From Chelatococcus sp. HY11 (GTDB lineage Bacteria > Pseudomonadota > Alphaproteobacteria > Rhizobiales > Beijerinckiaceae), in NCBI RefSeq assembly GCF_018398335.1, contig NZ_JAHBRX010000002.1, positions 1 to 64,000 of the forward strand: a DNA stretch of 64,000 nucleotides. Direction: 5' to 3'. The position numbers were made by a program, and so were the translations under genes. How positions within the stretch are numbered: position 1 is the first letter of the stretch; the number at the start of each line of letters is the position of its first letter. A model generated the notes under the pieces. It was not told the origin of the DNA. It ran no database searches and worked only from the letters and a program-made list of their open reading frames with translations. Below, piece after piece: positions 34,786-43,348 of the stretch.

Positions 34786-35979
34786 ATGAAAGCAACTTGG
34801 CGATGGTTTGGCCCATCCGATCCGGTCACGCTTGCCGATGCACGGCAGGCGGGGGCCGCTGGTATCGTCTCGTCGCTGCACCATATTCCCGATGGTGAAG
34901 CTTGGTCCGAGGACGAGGTTCAACGTCACGCTGAAACCATTGGTGCAGCTGGATTCAGATGGGACGTTGTCGAAAGTATTCCAGTCAGCAACGAGATCAA
35001 GGTTCGCGGACCGGATCGCCGTCGGCACATCGATAACTACAAGACCAGTATTGCGTCGGTCGGTGCTGCCGGCATCGGGGTTGTCTGCTACAATTTTATT
35101 CCTGTCATCGACTGGGCGCGGACCGATTTACGCTATCCACTGCCTAGCGGCCTGGCGCTGCGGTTCGACCTGGCGGATTTCGCTGCATGTGATCTGTTCC
35201 TCCTCCGGCGCAAGAACGCTGCCGCGGCCTACGACGCGCCGATGTTGGCGGAAGCCGAGCGGCGCTTCAGGGCCATGTCCCCCGAGCGCCGCGCCGCGCT
35301 CGAGGCGACGGTCTTCGCCCCCTTGCCGGGCGGCACGGTTGCTTATTCCAGCCAAGAGTTCGCCGCGACTTTCGCGCGTTATGAAGATATCAATGAGGAC
35401 GACTACCGCGAGACCTTGCTCGAATTCCTGCGCGAGGTCGTGCCGGTTGCTGAGGAACATGGAGTTCGGCTTTGTATCCACCCGGACGATCCGCCGATCA
35501 ACCTTTTTGGCTTGCCCCGGATCGCGGGTTCGATCGCTCAACTGCGGCGCATCGTATCCGGAGTGAGATCACCATCCAATGGCGTGACATTCTGCGTCGG
35601 ATCACTGGGCGTGCGAAGTGAGAACGATCTGCCCGCGATGGTTCGGGAACTCGGTCCCGACATCCACTTCGCGCATCTGCGGAACGTGATGCGCGAGTCG
35701 GATACCGTTTTCCACGAGGCGGAACATCTGGGCGGTAGCAGCGACATGGCGGCGGTTGTCTTTGCCTTGCGGCGCGAAGAGCTGCGGCGCAAGATCGAAG
35801 GGCGCCGTGACGATCAGATTCCGTTTCGACCTGACCACGGCCACCTCATGCTGGACGATGTCGCGAAAGCGGATACGCGCCCCGGCTACTCGGCGATCGG
35901 ACGCTTGAAGGGGCTCGCGGAACTGCGCGGGGTCATCAGCGGCTTCGATCTCGCGGTCGAGCAAGGCCTGCGGGTTTGA
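34786..35979 (+). CDS. uxuA: D-mannonate dehydratase
   Basis: A 397-residue enzyme that dehydrates D-mannonate to 2-keto-3-deoxy-D-gluconate. The ATG at 34786 follows GGAGAAGGAA; longer upstream frames are not family-like. Markers are MKATWRWFGPSDPVTLADAR, LHHIPDGEAW at 31-40 and the metal-site residues His232 (HPDDPP), Cys270 (FCVGSLG), His297 (AHLRN) and Asp350 (RPDHGHLMLDD). Length matches UxuA. It sits in an operon with a PfkB kinase and KDPG-type aldolase, which complete the Ashwell-type route to pyruvate and glyceraldehyde-3-phosphate. Confidence 0.94.
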   Translation: MKATWRWFGPSDPVTLADARQAGAAGIVSSLHHIPDGEAWSEDEVQRHAETIGAAGFRWDVVESIPVSNEIKVRGPDRRRHIDNYKTSIASVGAAGIGVVCYNFIPVIDWARTDLRYPLPSGLALRFDLADFAACDLFLLRRKNAAAAYDAPMLAEAERRFRAMSPERRAALEATVFAPLPGGTVAYSSQEFAATFARYEDINEDDYRETLLEFLREVVPVAEEHGVRLCIHPDDPPINLFGLPRIAGSIAQLRRIVSGVRSPSNGVTFCVGSLGVRSENDLPAMVRELGPDIHFAHLRNVMRESDTVFHEAEHLGGSSDMAAVVFALRREELRRKIEGRRDDQIPFRPDHGHLMLDDVAKADTRPGYSAIGRLKGLAELRGVISGFDLAVEQGLRV

Positions 35980-35994
35980 GGAGGCGGCGAAGCA

Positions 35995-36909
35995 ATGACG
36001 ATCGATGCGCCTCCGCTGCTGTGCGTCGGTGCGCTGACATGTGACCTGATGGTTCACGTCGGCCGGCTTCCCACAATGCCTGGGAAGTATCTTGCCCACA
36101 GCGGCGGTCTTGTGGCAGCCGGCATGGCGACGAGCGCCGCGACGGCGATCGTCAGGCTCGGTCATGCATGTGCCTTATGGGCGTCGACCGGGACAGATCC
36201 AGTCGGCGATTTTCTTGTCGCCGAGGTGGCGCGGGAGGGGATCAGCACCACCCACATACGCCGCGTTGCGGGTACCGCATCAGCTTTGGCGTCGATTACA
36301 TTGGATGATCGGGGCGAGCGTATCGTCGTCCCGTACTATGCACCGGATCTCCTGACCGCGCCGGTCACCTCCCCGTTCGCTTTTTCCGATTTCCGCGGCG
36401 TGCTCGCTGATGTTCGCTGGCCCGCCGCGGCGGCTTTGGCACTGGACGCGGCGCGCCTGCGCGGACATCCGGCCATCCTTGATCTGGACGTCGGTCCGCG
36501 CGAGGCGCTCGCCATGCTTCTCCCACGGGCCTCGCACGTCGTGGCCTCGCTGGACGGCGCATCGATCCTGTCGTCAGCAACCTCGACCCAGGAAGCTGTC
36601 GCGGCCCTGGCGGCGCTGACCGACGCGACCGTCATTGTGACAGGCGGCTCGAGCGGGCTTAGCTGGTGTCTCTCGGACAAGACCGTGAATTCGATGCCCG
36701 CATTCGCCGTCGATGCGGTCGACACCAACGCGGCTGGTGACATCTTCCACGGCGCTTTCGCCGTGGCGATGGCGGAAGCCATGCCGCTTGAAAACGCGCT
36801 GCGCTTCGCAAGCGCCGCGGCGGCGATCAAATGCACGCGCTACGGCGGGCGGGCCGGCGCTCCGGCGCGCCACGAGGTGGTACGTTTTCTTGCGGAGAGG
36901 TCGCGATGA
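35995..36909 (+). CDS. PfkB-family sugar kinase (probable 2-keto-3-deoxygluconate kinase)
   Basis: A 304-residue kinase. N-terminal GGLVAAGMATSAATAIVRLG (residues 37-56) and the C-terminal catalytic segment DTNAAGDIFHGAF (243-255, base Asp249) place it in the PfkB family. The anion-hole motif normally reads G-A-G-D; here its first Gly is Ala246 (GCG at 36730-36732). Between a mannonate dehydratase and a KDPG-type aldolase, phosphorylation of 2-keto-3-deoxygluconate is the most likely role. FHGAF is also seen in sulfofructose-kinase-like members, so specificity is uncertain. Confidence 0.85.
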   Translation: MTIDAPPLLCVGALTCDLMVHVGRLPTMPGKYLAHSGGLVAAGMATSAATAIVRLGHACALWASTGTDPVGDFLVAEVAREGISTTHIRRVAGTASALASITLDDRGERIVVPYYAPDLLTAPVTSPFAFSDFRGVLADVRWPAAAALALDAARLRGHPAILDLDVGPREALAMLLPRASHVVASLDGASILSSATSTQEAVAALAALTDATVIVTGGSSGLSWCLSDKTVNSMPAFAVDAVDTNAAGDIFHGAFAVAMAEAMPLENALRFASAAAAIKCTRYGGRAGAPARHEVVRFLAERSR

Positions 36910-37565
36910 ACCGCTTTTTGGCAGCGCGCCTTGCCGAGGCACGGGTGATGCCCATCGTTTCCGTGGGAGGGGAGGCCGAGGCGATCGCTCTCGTCGACGA
37001 TCTCGTGGAAGCCGGCGCGGCGGCGATCGAGATCTTGTTTCGGCATCCCCGGGCAGCAGATGTATTGCATCATTGCCGAACAAGGCACCGGCATATCCTG
37101 CTTGCGGCGGGCACCATCATGGATACGGAGCTGGGCCGGCGGGCGGCTGAGGCGGGCGCCGACTTCATGATCAGCCCCGGGCTCACGCCATCCCTCGCGG
37201 CATTCGCGGCCACGACGTCTCTTCCGCTGATACCCGGTGCGCAGACGCCAAGCGAAGTAATGCTCGCGGCGGAGCATGGTTTTCAGGTGCTCAAGTTCTA
37301 TCCGGCTGAGCCCAACGATGCCGCCGCTATTCTGAAAGACTATGCCAATGTTTTCCCAAGTATTTACTTCATACCGACTGGCGGAATAGGTGAGCCTTCG
37401 TTGGCGAAATACGGCGCGTTGCCCAATGTCCTGGCTGTCGGTGGCAGCTGGACGCACGGCCGCCGCCTCCCCGGCAGCGAACGCCCGGCGGAGGTCGCCA
37501 ACGCGCTCCGCCGGGCGAGGTCGCTGCTGGGGGCCGGGCCGGACATCGTCGCGCCGGCGCCTTGA
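36906..37565 (+). CDS. KDPG/KHG-type aldolase (2-dehydro-3-deoxy-6-phosphogluconate aldolase)
   Basis: A 219-residue class I aldolase. Its ATG overlaps the kinase stop (ATGA). Glu42 and Arg46 (IEILFR) and the Schiff-base Lys130 in VLKFYPAEPND match the family; IPTGGIG near residues 157-163 binds phosphate. It would split 2-keto-3-deoxy-6-phosphogluconate into pyruvate and glyceraldehyde-3-phosphate. It ends the tightly packed uxuA-kinase-aldolase group; the next gene is 164 bases away. Confidence 0.92.
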   Translation: MNRFLAARLAEARVMPIVSVGGEAEAIALVDDLVEAGAAAIEILFRHPRAADVLHHCRTRHRHILLAAGTIMDTELGRRAAEAGADFMISPGLTPSLAAFAATTSLPLIPGAQTPSEVMLAAEHGFQVLKFYPAEPNDAAAILKDYANVFPSIYFIPTGGIGEPSLAKYGALPNVLAVGGSWTHGRRLPGSERPAEVANALRRARSLLGAGPDIVAPAP

Positions 37566-37648
37566 GCGGGACCGTTTTGCGTGGGCGCCGAAATTCTGCC
37601 TCCTTGGCCCGCCAACGCCCGCACGATGGCTCAGCATGATGAGAAACG

Positions 37649-37680
37649 ACAGACACTTGGCCGAACAGACACTTGGCCGG
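37649..37680. repeat. 16-bp tandem duplication upstream of the Gfo/Idh/MocA gene
   Basis: ACAGACACTTGGCCGA (37649-37664) is followed directly by ACAGACACTTGGCCGG (37665-37680), 15 of 16 bases identical. It lies 50 bases before the next start codon. Replication slippage is the simplest origin. Confidence 0.8.
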
Positions 37681-37729
37681 CACACGAAGTCACCAGGTCA
37701 TAAGTCACAAAGCGATATGGGGAGATGCC

Positions 37730-38809
37730 ATGACGATGACTGACGGGATATCCGCAAGACCATTGCGGGTTGGACTGCTGGGCACAGGCGGCGTCGCCTC
37801 GAAATATGCGTCCCTCTATGGCGAATATCCGCGCAGCCAGCTTGTCGCGGTTCATGATCCTTTCGATCCCGGACTGGGCGCGTTGGCTGAACGTTTCGGA
37901 GCGAGGATTGCCAACAGCACCGACGCGCTGATCAACAGCGATATTGAAGCCGTGATCATATCCACCCCAAACCAGTTCCACCTCGCGCAGGCCTCCGCCG
38001 CGCTCAAGGCGGGGCGGCATGTTCTGCTGCAGAAGCCGATGACTGTGACCCTGGGCGAGGCGGAAACACTCGCCGCGATCGCACGGGAGAGCGGAAAGAC
38101 CTTGGCGCTTTATATGAATTCGCTCGACAACCCGATCTTTCGCGACCTTAAGCGGATGATCGATGAGGGCGTACTGGGCGAGGTCGGCTCCATCAACTGC
38201 AAGCTCGCGAACGGCATGGGCCATGCCTGGCGCAACCGCCCGGCCAATTTTTGGCGGGCATCACGATCGGCGGTTGGGGGCGGCTCCTTTGCCATGCTGG
38301 CATGCCACTATCTCAATCTCACCCAGTGGCTTCTGGGGCAGCCAATCGTGCGGACCGCCGCTGTGGGTAAGAACTTGATGTGCGATCACATCGAGGGCGA
38401 CGACATCATGTCGGCTATCGTCGAGTTCGCCGATGGCGCGATGGGCGTGATCGAATCAGCCTGGTGCGTCAAAGGCGAGCAGATGTCCGTGCATGGCAGT
38501 TCCGGATCGATCGCCTATATCGACAATTCCGTTATTTCGCTGAAAGCTGAGAGCCCCTTCGCGGGTGAGGCTATTCATTATGATAAGCCCGGCACGCGCA
38601 TTGTCATTGAGGGGCTGTCGGCGCCCGCTATGGGCGACTGGCAGAACCCGTACAATCAGCATCGTTGTTTTGTTGACGCGATGCTCGACCACCGGCCAGT
38701 CGTGATGCCTGCGGACAAGGGTGTGCAGGACATGCGGGTTCTCGCCGCCGCCTACCGGTCCGCCGCGAGCGGCAAGCACGAAGCGGTGTTCATGGAGCCT
38801 CGGGCATGA
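37730..38809 (+). CDS. Gfo/Idh/MocA-family NAD(P)-dependent oxidoreductase
   Basis: A 359-residue dehydrogenase. The ATG at 37730 follows GGGGAGATGCC; 19 extra upstream codons have no ribosome site. The Rossmann motif is VGLLGTGGVAS (14-24). The catalytic Lys is in LLQKPMTVTLGEA (Lys102), where the usual EKP reads QKP. The C-terminal domain includes AFCAMLACHY-type text (GGGSFAMLACHYLNLTQWLL). It probably reduces or oxidises a sugar, uronate or inositol derivative in the pathway. It overlaps the SDR start by 4 bases. Confidence 0.9.
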   Translation: MTMTDGISARPLRVGLLGTGGVASKYASLYGEYPRSQLVAVHDPFDPGLGALAERFGARIANSTDALINSDIEAVIISTPNQFHLAQASAALKAGRHVLLQKPMTVTLGEAETLAAIARESGKTLALYMNSLDNPIFRDLKRMIDEGVLGEVGSINCKLANGMGHAWRNRPANFWRASRSAVGGGSFAMLACHYLNLTQWLLGQPIVRTAAVGKNLMCDHIEGDDIMSAIVEFADGAMGVIESAWCVKGEQMSVHGSSGSIAYIDNSVISLKAESPFAGEAIHYDKPGTRIVIEGLSAPAMGDWQNPYNQHRCFVDAMLDHRPVVMPADKGVQDMRVLAAAYRSAASGKHEAVFMEPRA

Positions 38810-39591
38810 CGGCCTCTCAGACGTCCCCCGCACCCCGTAACGTCTTGGTGACCGGCGGCAGCGATGGCATCGGCCTCGCCTCGGCTATGGCCTTCAGCGG
38901 CACGGGCCACCGTGTGGCTATTGCCGGCCGCGATGCGCAAAAGTTGGCGGCGGCGCTGGCTCATCTTTCGAAGACTTGCTTCGCCATTGTCATGGACGCC
39001 GCCGAGCCGTGTTCGATCGAAGCGGGCGTCGACCAACTGGCGGCACGGTCTTTCACTGTCGACATTCTGGTCAACAACGCGGGGCTGATGGGCAATTCCG
39101 CGCCCATTGGCCAAGGGCTGGACCGGGAGCTGAGGCGGAGCATGGAAGCCAATTTCTTCGGCCCGGCCTTGCTGTGCGGCCGGCTCGTGCCGTCCATGCA
39201 ATCCCGGGGGTGGGGTAGGGTGGTCAATGTTGCCTCCTCCGCAGGCCTGTTCGCGCCGCCACGCCAACTTCCCTATTCGACGTCCAAGGCGGCTCTCATA
39301 GCCTTGACGCGGGGACTTGCAGTGGAATTGGCCCGTGATGGCGTGACCGTGAATGCTGTCGCTCCCGGGCCGGTGGCGACCCCGCGCTACCTCCGCGAGA
39401 AGGGGGAGGCGGCTGTCGCGGCCCGGGCACGCTCCGTGCCATCCGGGCGCTTGGCGAAACCGGATGAGATCGCTGCGGCGATCCTGTTCCTCGCGGACGA
39501 GAAATCATCTCACATCACCGGCCAAACCCTTTCCCTGGACGGTGGGGAGGCCGCGGCGGGTCCTTATACCGCTTTCTCCATGCCATCGTGA
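38806..39591 (+). CDS. Short-chain dehydrogenase/reductase (SDR)
   Basis: A 261-residue classical SDR. TGGSDGIG at 16-23, NNAG at 90-93, active Ser about 144, Tyr157 and Lys161 in PYSTSKAAL, and the C-terminal ITGQTLSLDGG are all present. It starts inside the stop of the Gfo/Idh gene (ATGA). In a mannonate pathway it could be the fructuronate reductase, since no UxuB-type gene is seen; that is inference. Confidence 0.91.
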   Translation: MTASQTSPAPRNVLVTGGSDGIGLASAMAFSGTGHRVAIAGRDAQKLAAALAHLSKTCFAIVMDAAEPCSIEAGVDQLAARSFTVDILVNNAGLMGNSAPIGQGLDRELRRSMEANFFGPALLCGRLVPSMQSRGWGRVVNVASSAGLFAPPRQLPYSTSKAALIALTRGLAVELARDGVTVNAVAPGPVATPRYLREKGEAAVAARARSVPSGRLAKPDEIAAAILFLADEKSSHITGQTLSLDGGEAAAGPYTAFSMPS

Positions 39592-39636
39592 CACGGGCAA
39601 CCAAACCCCAGATCGCGTTGTCGCGCGCAAGGCCAT

Positions 39637-40503
39637 CTAGATCCCGCAGGATTGTAGCGCCGTACGGTTACGTTGCCGGTATTCGCCGGGCGAATGGCCG
39701 GCGCGGTTGGTGAAGGCCGTTGTGAATGAACTTACGCTCGCATAGCCGACGCTCTGGGCGACCGCCTCGATCGGCATGTTGTCCTGAGCCAGGAGCTCCA
39801 TCGCGCGCATCATTCGAACTTCGATGATCAGCGACTTCAATCCAAATGAAAATTCTTCCTGCGAAAGGCGCTGCATCGTTCGCGGTGCCAGATGACAGGC
39901 GGCACAGGCGGAAGCCACGGTTACGTCGGACAGATGCGTGCTGATGTAGCCGATGAGCGCGCGCATTTCGTCGGATCTGGCGACGGGTAGCCAAAGCATC
40001 TTGGGATTGGAGAACCATTCCTGGCAAAGATGCGAGAGGGTCCTGAACAACTGGCGCAGGGTCATGGCGGTGTCAGGAGCCCGATCCGACAGGCTCAGCA
40101 TGAGCGTGAGCAGTTCATGAACCAGCGGGTTGGCCTGAGTGACCCAGCAGCCGTGATGATGCCAGGGGTGATCGTCCGGCGCGAGAAACGCCACATGCGC
40201 GCGCATGCCATCCGAGGTGCGCAGATTAAAGGCACGGTCGGCGGGAATGAAGATCATGTGATTGGGGACGACGAGCCAGCCTCCCGCTTCTCCCTCGACG
40301 TCGATCTGTCCACGCACGACGAGGATCATTTTGTGAAGGCGGTCGCCGCGCGAGGATTCACTCCACCTGTCGCATTCAATAGCGGCGACGGAAAGCTCGC
40401 CGGAGGTGCTCTGCACGAATTTGCGCGCCGGACTTGCAATGAGCGCGAACGGCCGGGTCGTCCGTTCAAGTCTCGCGGCTGTGTTGACGCCTTTCGACAG
40501 CAT
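39637..40503 (-). CDS. AraC-family transcriptional regulator
   Basis: A 288-residue regulator. The ATG at 40503 follows AGGGAGG; the frame stays open upstream across the promoter region but without family similarity. Residues about 30-120 form a cupin-like sensing arm (LVVPNHMIFIPADRAFNLRT) and the C-terminal 100 residues two helix-turn-helix units ending VGYASVSSFTTAFTNRAGHS then PGEYR. It is divergent from the ribose-type importer and convergent with the SDR gene; it most likely activates the importer. Confidence 0.9.
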   Translation of the reverse strand: MLSKGVNTAARLERTTRPFALIASPARKFVQSTSGELSVAAIECDRWSESSRGDRLHKMILVVRGQIDVEGEAGGWLVVPNHMIFIPADRAFNLRTSDGMRAHVAFLAPDDHPWHHHGCWVTQANPLVHELLTLMLSLSDRAPDTAMTLRQLFRTLSHLCQEWFSNPKMLWLPVARSDEMRALIGYISTHLSDVTVASACAACHLAPRTMQRLSQEEFSFGLKSLIIEVRMMRAMELLAQDNMPIEAVAQSVGYASVSSFTTAFTNRAGHSPGEYRQRNRTALQSCGI

Positions 40504-40672
40504 AGCCTCCCTGATTGGCGCTGACGCAGGGCCAATGCGAGCAGCTATTATCAGCATATTTTTCTTTGTCACAGAACGCTGGCCAAAATAAGATTGTTCG
40601 TGTATTTTTTTTGAAAAATAGCCAGTATCGCATTGTTGTTCAGTTCGGGCCATTCTGGGAGGGGGCGCGGCA
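40504..40672. promoter_or_regulatory. Divergent AraC/importer promoter region
   Basis: This 169-base gap holds an AT-rich core with the inverted repeat ATTTTT (40604-40609) and AAAAAT (40614-40619), plus outer CTGGC/GCCAG copies near 40580 and 40621. No gene is visible. It should contain both promoters and the AraC-type binding sites. Confidence 0.4.
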
Positions 40673-42226
40673 ATGACGACAGGGCCGGCACATCTGGCCG
40701 ACGCAACTGCGTCCGATGCCTTGACGATCAGGGGCCTTTGCAAGGCGTTCGGCGCGACGAAGGCCGTGCAGAATGTCGATCTGACGTTGCCGCATGGTGA
40801 GATTCTGGCCCTGCTCGGCCAGAACGGCGCTGGCAAATCCACTCTGGTGAAAATCCTCGCGGGCGTCCTCACCGCCGACAGCGGCGAAGTGCTGCTGAAT
40901 GGAAATCCCCACGACCTCCGCCGCGACCGTTACGCGATCGCCTTTGTGCATCAGGATCTCGGACTGATCGAATGGATGACGGTCGCGGAAAACATCGCCC
41001 TGGCGCAGGGTTTCAAGCGACGCTTCGGTCTGATCGACTGGCGCAATGTGGAAGAGCAGGCGCGTCGGTCCCTTCACGACATCGCGCCTGCCATCGATCC
41101 GCGAAAAAGGATGAGCGACCTGTCGCGGACGGAGAAATCTCTCGTGGCCATCGCGCGCGCGGTTGGTGTCGGCGCGAGCATATTGGTTCTTGACGAGCCG
41201 ACGGCCAGCTTGCCGAAGGATGACGTCGAGGTGCTGTTCTCCGTCCTGCGCGGGTTGAAGAAGCGCGGCGTCAGCATGATCTACGTGTCGCACCGGCTGG
41301 ACGAGATCTTCGCTATCTCCGATTGTCTCCTGGTGCTGCGCGACGGCCGTGTTGCGGACGCGCGCCGGACCGCGCAGTCGGATCCCAAGAGTCTCGTGGG
41401 CGCCATCATGGGGCGCGCGCTTGAGAACACCTTCGTGTTGCCGCCACCTCCGACATCCCAGGCGGTGCTGGAATGCAGGGACATTACCGGGGAAAACGTC
41501 GGCCCTGTATCTTTCTCGGTTCGGCGCGGGGAAATCGTGGGGCTCGTCGGCCTGCGCGGCGCGGGGCACGAGGTGGTTAGCCGAATCCTGATCGGTGATG
41601 AGCCGAAGGTGGCCGGCGACATCACGATCCATGGCAAGCCGCTTGACCATGCTTCGCCCAGCAGGGCTATCGCAGGTGGCCTGGGGATGATCGGGGCCGA
41701 TCGTCTGGCCGAATCGGTCGCTCCGGGCCTTTCCATTCGGGAAAACATGTATCTCAATCCCCTGGCTGTCGGCAGCCACCCGCTCTCGTGGCGGTCACCT
41801 GCTATCGAGACGGATGAATGCCGGGAGGCCGGACGTCACATTGGGCTCGTTCCAAACGAACCCGAGGCACCGATCGAAAGTCTGTCTGGCGGCAACCAGC
41901 AGAAGGTTGTGCTCTCGCGATGGATCCACATCGCGCCTGACGTGCTCATTCTGGAAGATCCGACGGCCGGCGTCGATGTCGGGGCCAAGAACGAGATCTA
42001 CAGGCTGTTGGCGCGCCAGCTGCAGGCCGGCCGGGCCATTCTCCTGATCTCCACGGACTTCGAGGAGGTCGCGGCCATTTGCCATCGTGCGCTCGTGTTC
42101 CGGGGCGGAAACATCGAAAGCGAGATCGACGCGGATGCGATGAGTGTTGAGGCGGTCACCTTGGCCTCGTCGATGGCGGGCAGCTCTTCGTCCAATGAGG
42201 CTTTGATAACGGCAGGGGGGCGATAA
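40673..42226 (+). CDS. Ribose/simple-sugar-type ABC transporter ATP-binding protein (RbsA-like, double domain)
   Basis: A 517-residue protein with two nucleotide-binding domains. The first has Walker A GQNGAGKST (49-57), a degenerate signature LSRTEKSLVAIARA and VLDEPTASL. The second has the RbsA-typical altered P-loop GLRGAGHEV, signature LSGGNQQKVVLSRWI and LEDPTAGVDVGAK. GGGAGG precedes the ATG. It powers the CUT2 permease that starts 4 bases after its stop. Confidence 0.93.
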   Translation: MTTGPAHLADATASDALTIRGLCKAFGATKAVQNVDLTLPHGEILALLGQNGAGKSTLVKILAGVLTADSGEVLLNGNPHDLRRDRYAIAFVHQDLGLIEWMTVAENIALAQGFKRRFGLIDWRNVEEQARRSLHDIAPAIDPRKRMSDLSRTEKSLVAIARAVGVGASILVLDEPTASLPKDDVEVLFSVLRGLKKRGVSMIYVSHRLDEIFAISDCLLVLRDGRVADARRTAQSDPKSLVGAIMGRALENTFVLPPPPTSQAVLECRDITGENVGPVSFSVRRGEIVGLVGLRGAGHEVVSRILIGDEPKVAGDITIHGKPLDHASPSRAIAGGLGMIGADRLAESVAPGLSIRENMYLNPLAVGSHPLSWRSPAIETDECREAGRHIGLVPNEPEAPIESLSGGNQQKVVLSRWIHIAPDVLILEDPTAGVDVGAKNEIYRLLARQLQAGRAILLISTDFEEVAAICHRALVFRGGNIESEIDADAMSVEAVTLASSMAGSSSSNEALITAGGR

Positions 42227-42230
42227 CCAT

Positions 42231-43301
42231 ATGCAATCGATCAAATCGACAGCTCTGGAGCCGACCATCGTTGAGCTGGAGCAAATGTCGCTCGGCCAGA
42301 AGATAAAAAGGCTGATCCCGGTCTACGGGCTTCTTATTTTCACGCTTATCATGATCGTCATATTCTCCATCTTGTTGCCGAATACATTTCCGACAATGTT
42401 GAACTTACGGTCGATATTGGGCGACAAAGCCATCATAGCGATTCTGTCGCTGGCCGCGATGATCCCCATGGCGGCAGGACGCATCGACCTGACGGTCGGT
42501 TATGGCATCGTTCTGTGGCATATCCTGGCGATCGCCTTGCAGACCCGTCTGGGCTTGCCATGGCCCGTGGCCGTCCTCATCGTTCTTTTGGCCGGATGCC
42601 TTCTGGGACTGCTCAACGGCCTCCTCGTCGAGGTCGCGCGCATCGATTCCTTCATCGCGACGCTCGGCACGGGTACGGTGCTCTATGCCATCGCCCTCTG
42701 GTACACGGAGGGCCGCCAGATCGTCGGAATGCTGCCCCCCGGGTTCACCGGTCTCTATTCCTGGCAGCCTTTCGGCATTCCCGTCGTCGCGTTCTATGTT
42801 CTGATCATAAGCGTGGTGATGTGGATCATCATGGCCTATACGCCAATCGGCCGCTGCCTTTATGCGATCGGCGCGAATCCCCGCGCCGCAGAGCTCAATG
42901 GTATTCCCAACAGGCGTTTCATCATCGGGGCTTTCGTCGCGGCGGGATTTCTGGGTGCCCTGGCCGGCCTCTTGCTGGCGGCTCGCCTGCGGATCGGCCA
43001 GGCGAGCGTCGGTCTCGAATATCTGCTGCCGGCGCTTGTGGGCGCCTTTCTCGGATCGACCACGATACGCCCCGGCCGCGTCAATGTCTGGGGCACGATC
43101 GTCGGTGTCGCGATCCTCGCGGTCGGCATCTCGGGCATCCAGCAGTTCGGCGGGGCCTTCTACATCGAGCCGCTCTTCAATGGCGTGACCTTGCTGATCG
43201 CCATCGGCCTCGCGGGTTATGCACAAAAGCGTCACGGCCGAGTTGTCGCGCGAGGTGTACCGAGCTCACCTCAGACTATTCATCGATCTGCCGATAGATG
43301 A
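42231..43301 (+). CDS. Ribose/simple-sugar-type ABC permease (RbsC-like)
   Basis: A 356-residue permease with about ten hydrophobic segments. Family text includes SLAAMIPMAAGRIDLTVGYG, the loop GRCLYAIGANPRAAELNGIP and RVNVWGTIVGVAILAVGISG. Bounded closely by the ATPase (4 bases) and the binding protein (47 bases). Substrate not determinable; CUT2 systems carry pentoses, inositol, autoinducer-2 and others. Confidence 0.93.
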   Translation: MQSIKSTALEPTIVELEQMSLGQKIKRLIPVYGLLIFTLIMIVIFSILLPNTFPTMLNLRSILGDKAIIAILSLAAMIPMAAGRIDLTVGYGIVLWHILAIALQTRLGLPWPVAVLIVLLAGCLLGLLNGLLVEVARIDSFIATLGTGTVLYAIALWYTEGRQIVGMLPPGFTGLYSWQPFGIPVVAFYVLIISVVMWIIMAYTPIGRCLYAIGANPRAAELNGIPNRRFIIGAFVAAGFLGALAGLLLAARLRIGQASVGLEYLLPALVGAFLGSTTIRPGRVNVWGTIVGVAILAVGISGIQQFGGAFYIEPLFNGVTLLIAIGLAGYAQKRHGRVVARGVPSSPQTIHRSADR

Positions 43302-43348
43302 AATAGGATTCACCTATCGGGGATACTAACTTCGGGAGGAAAGATATA

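Noticed and set aside
35995-39591. Reading the kinase/aldolase/SDR group as a sulfoquinovose (sulfo-Entner-Doudoroff) pathway
   Set aside because: The FHGAF kinase motif hinted at it, but a mannonate dehydratase is present and no sulfogluconate dehydratase, lactonase or sulfoquinovosidase is visible, so a hexuronate route is more likely.
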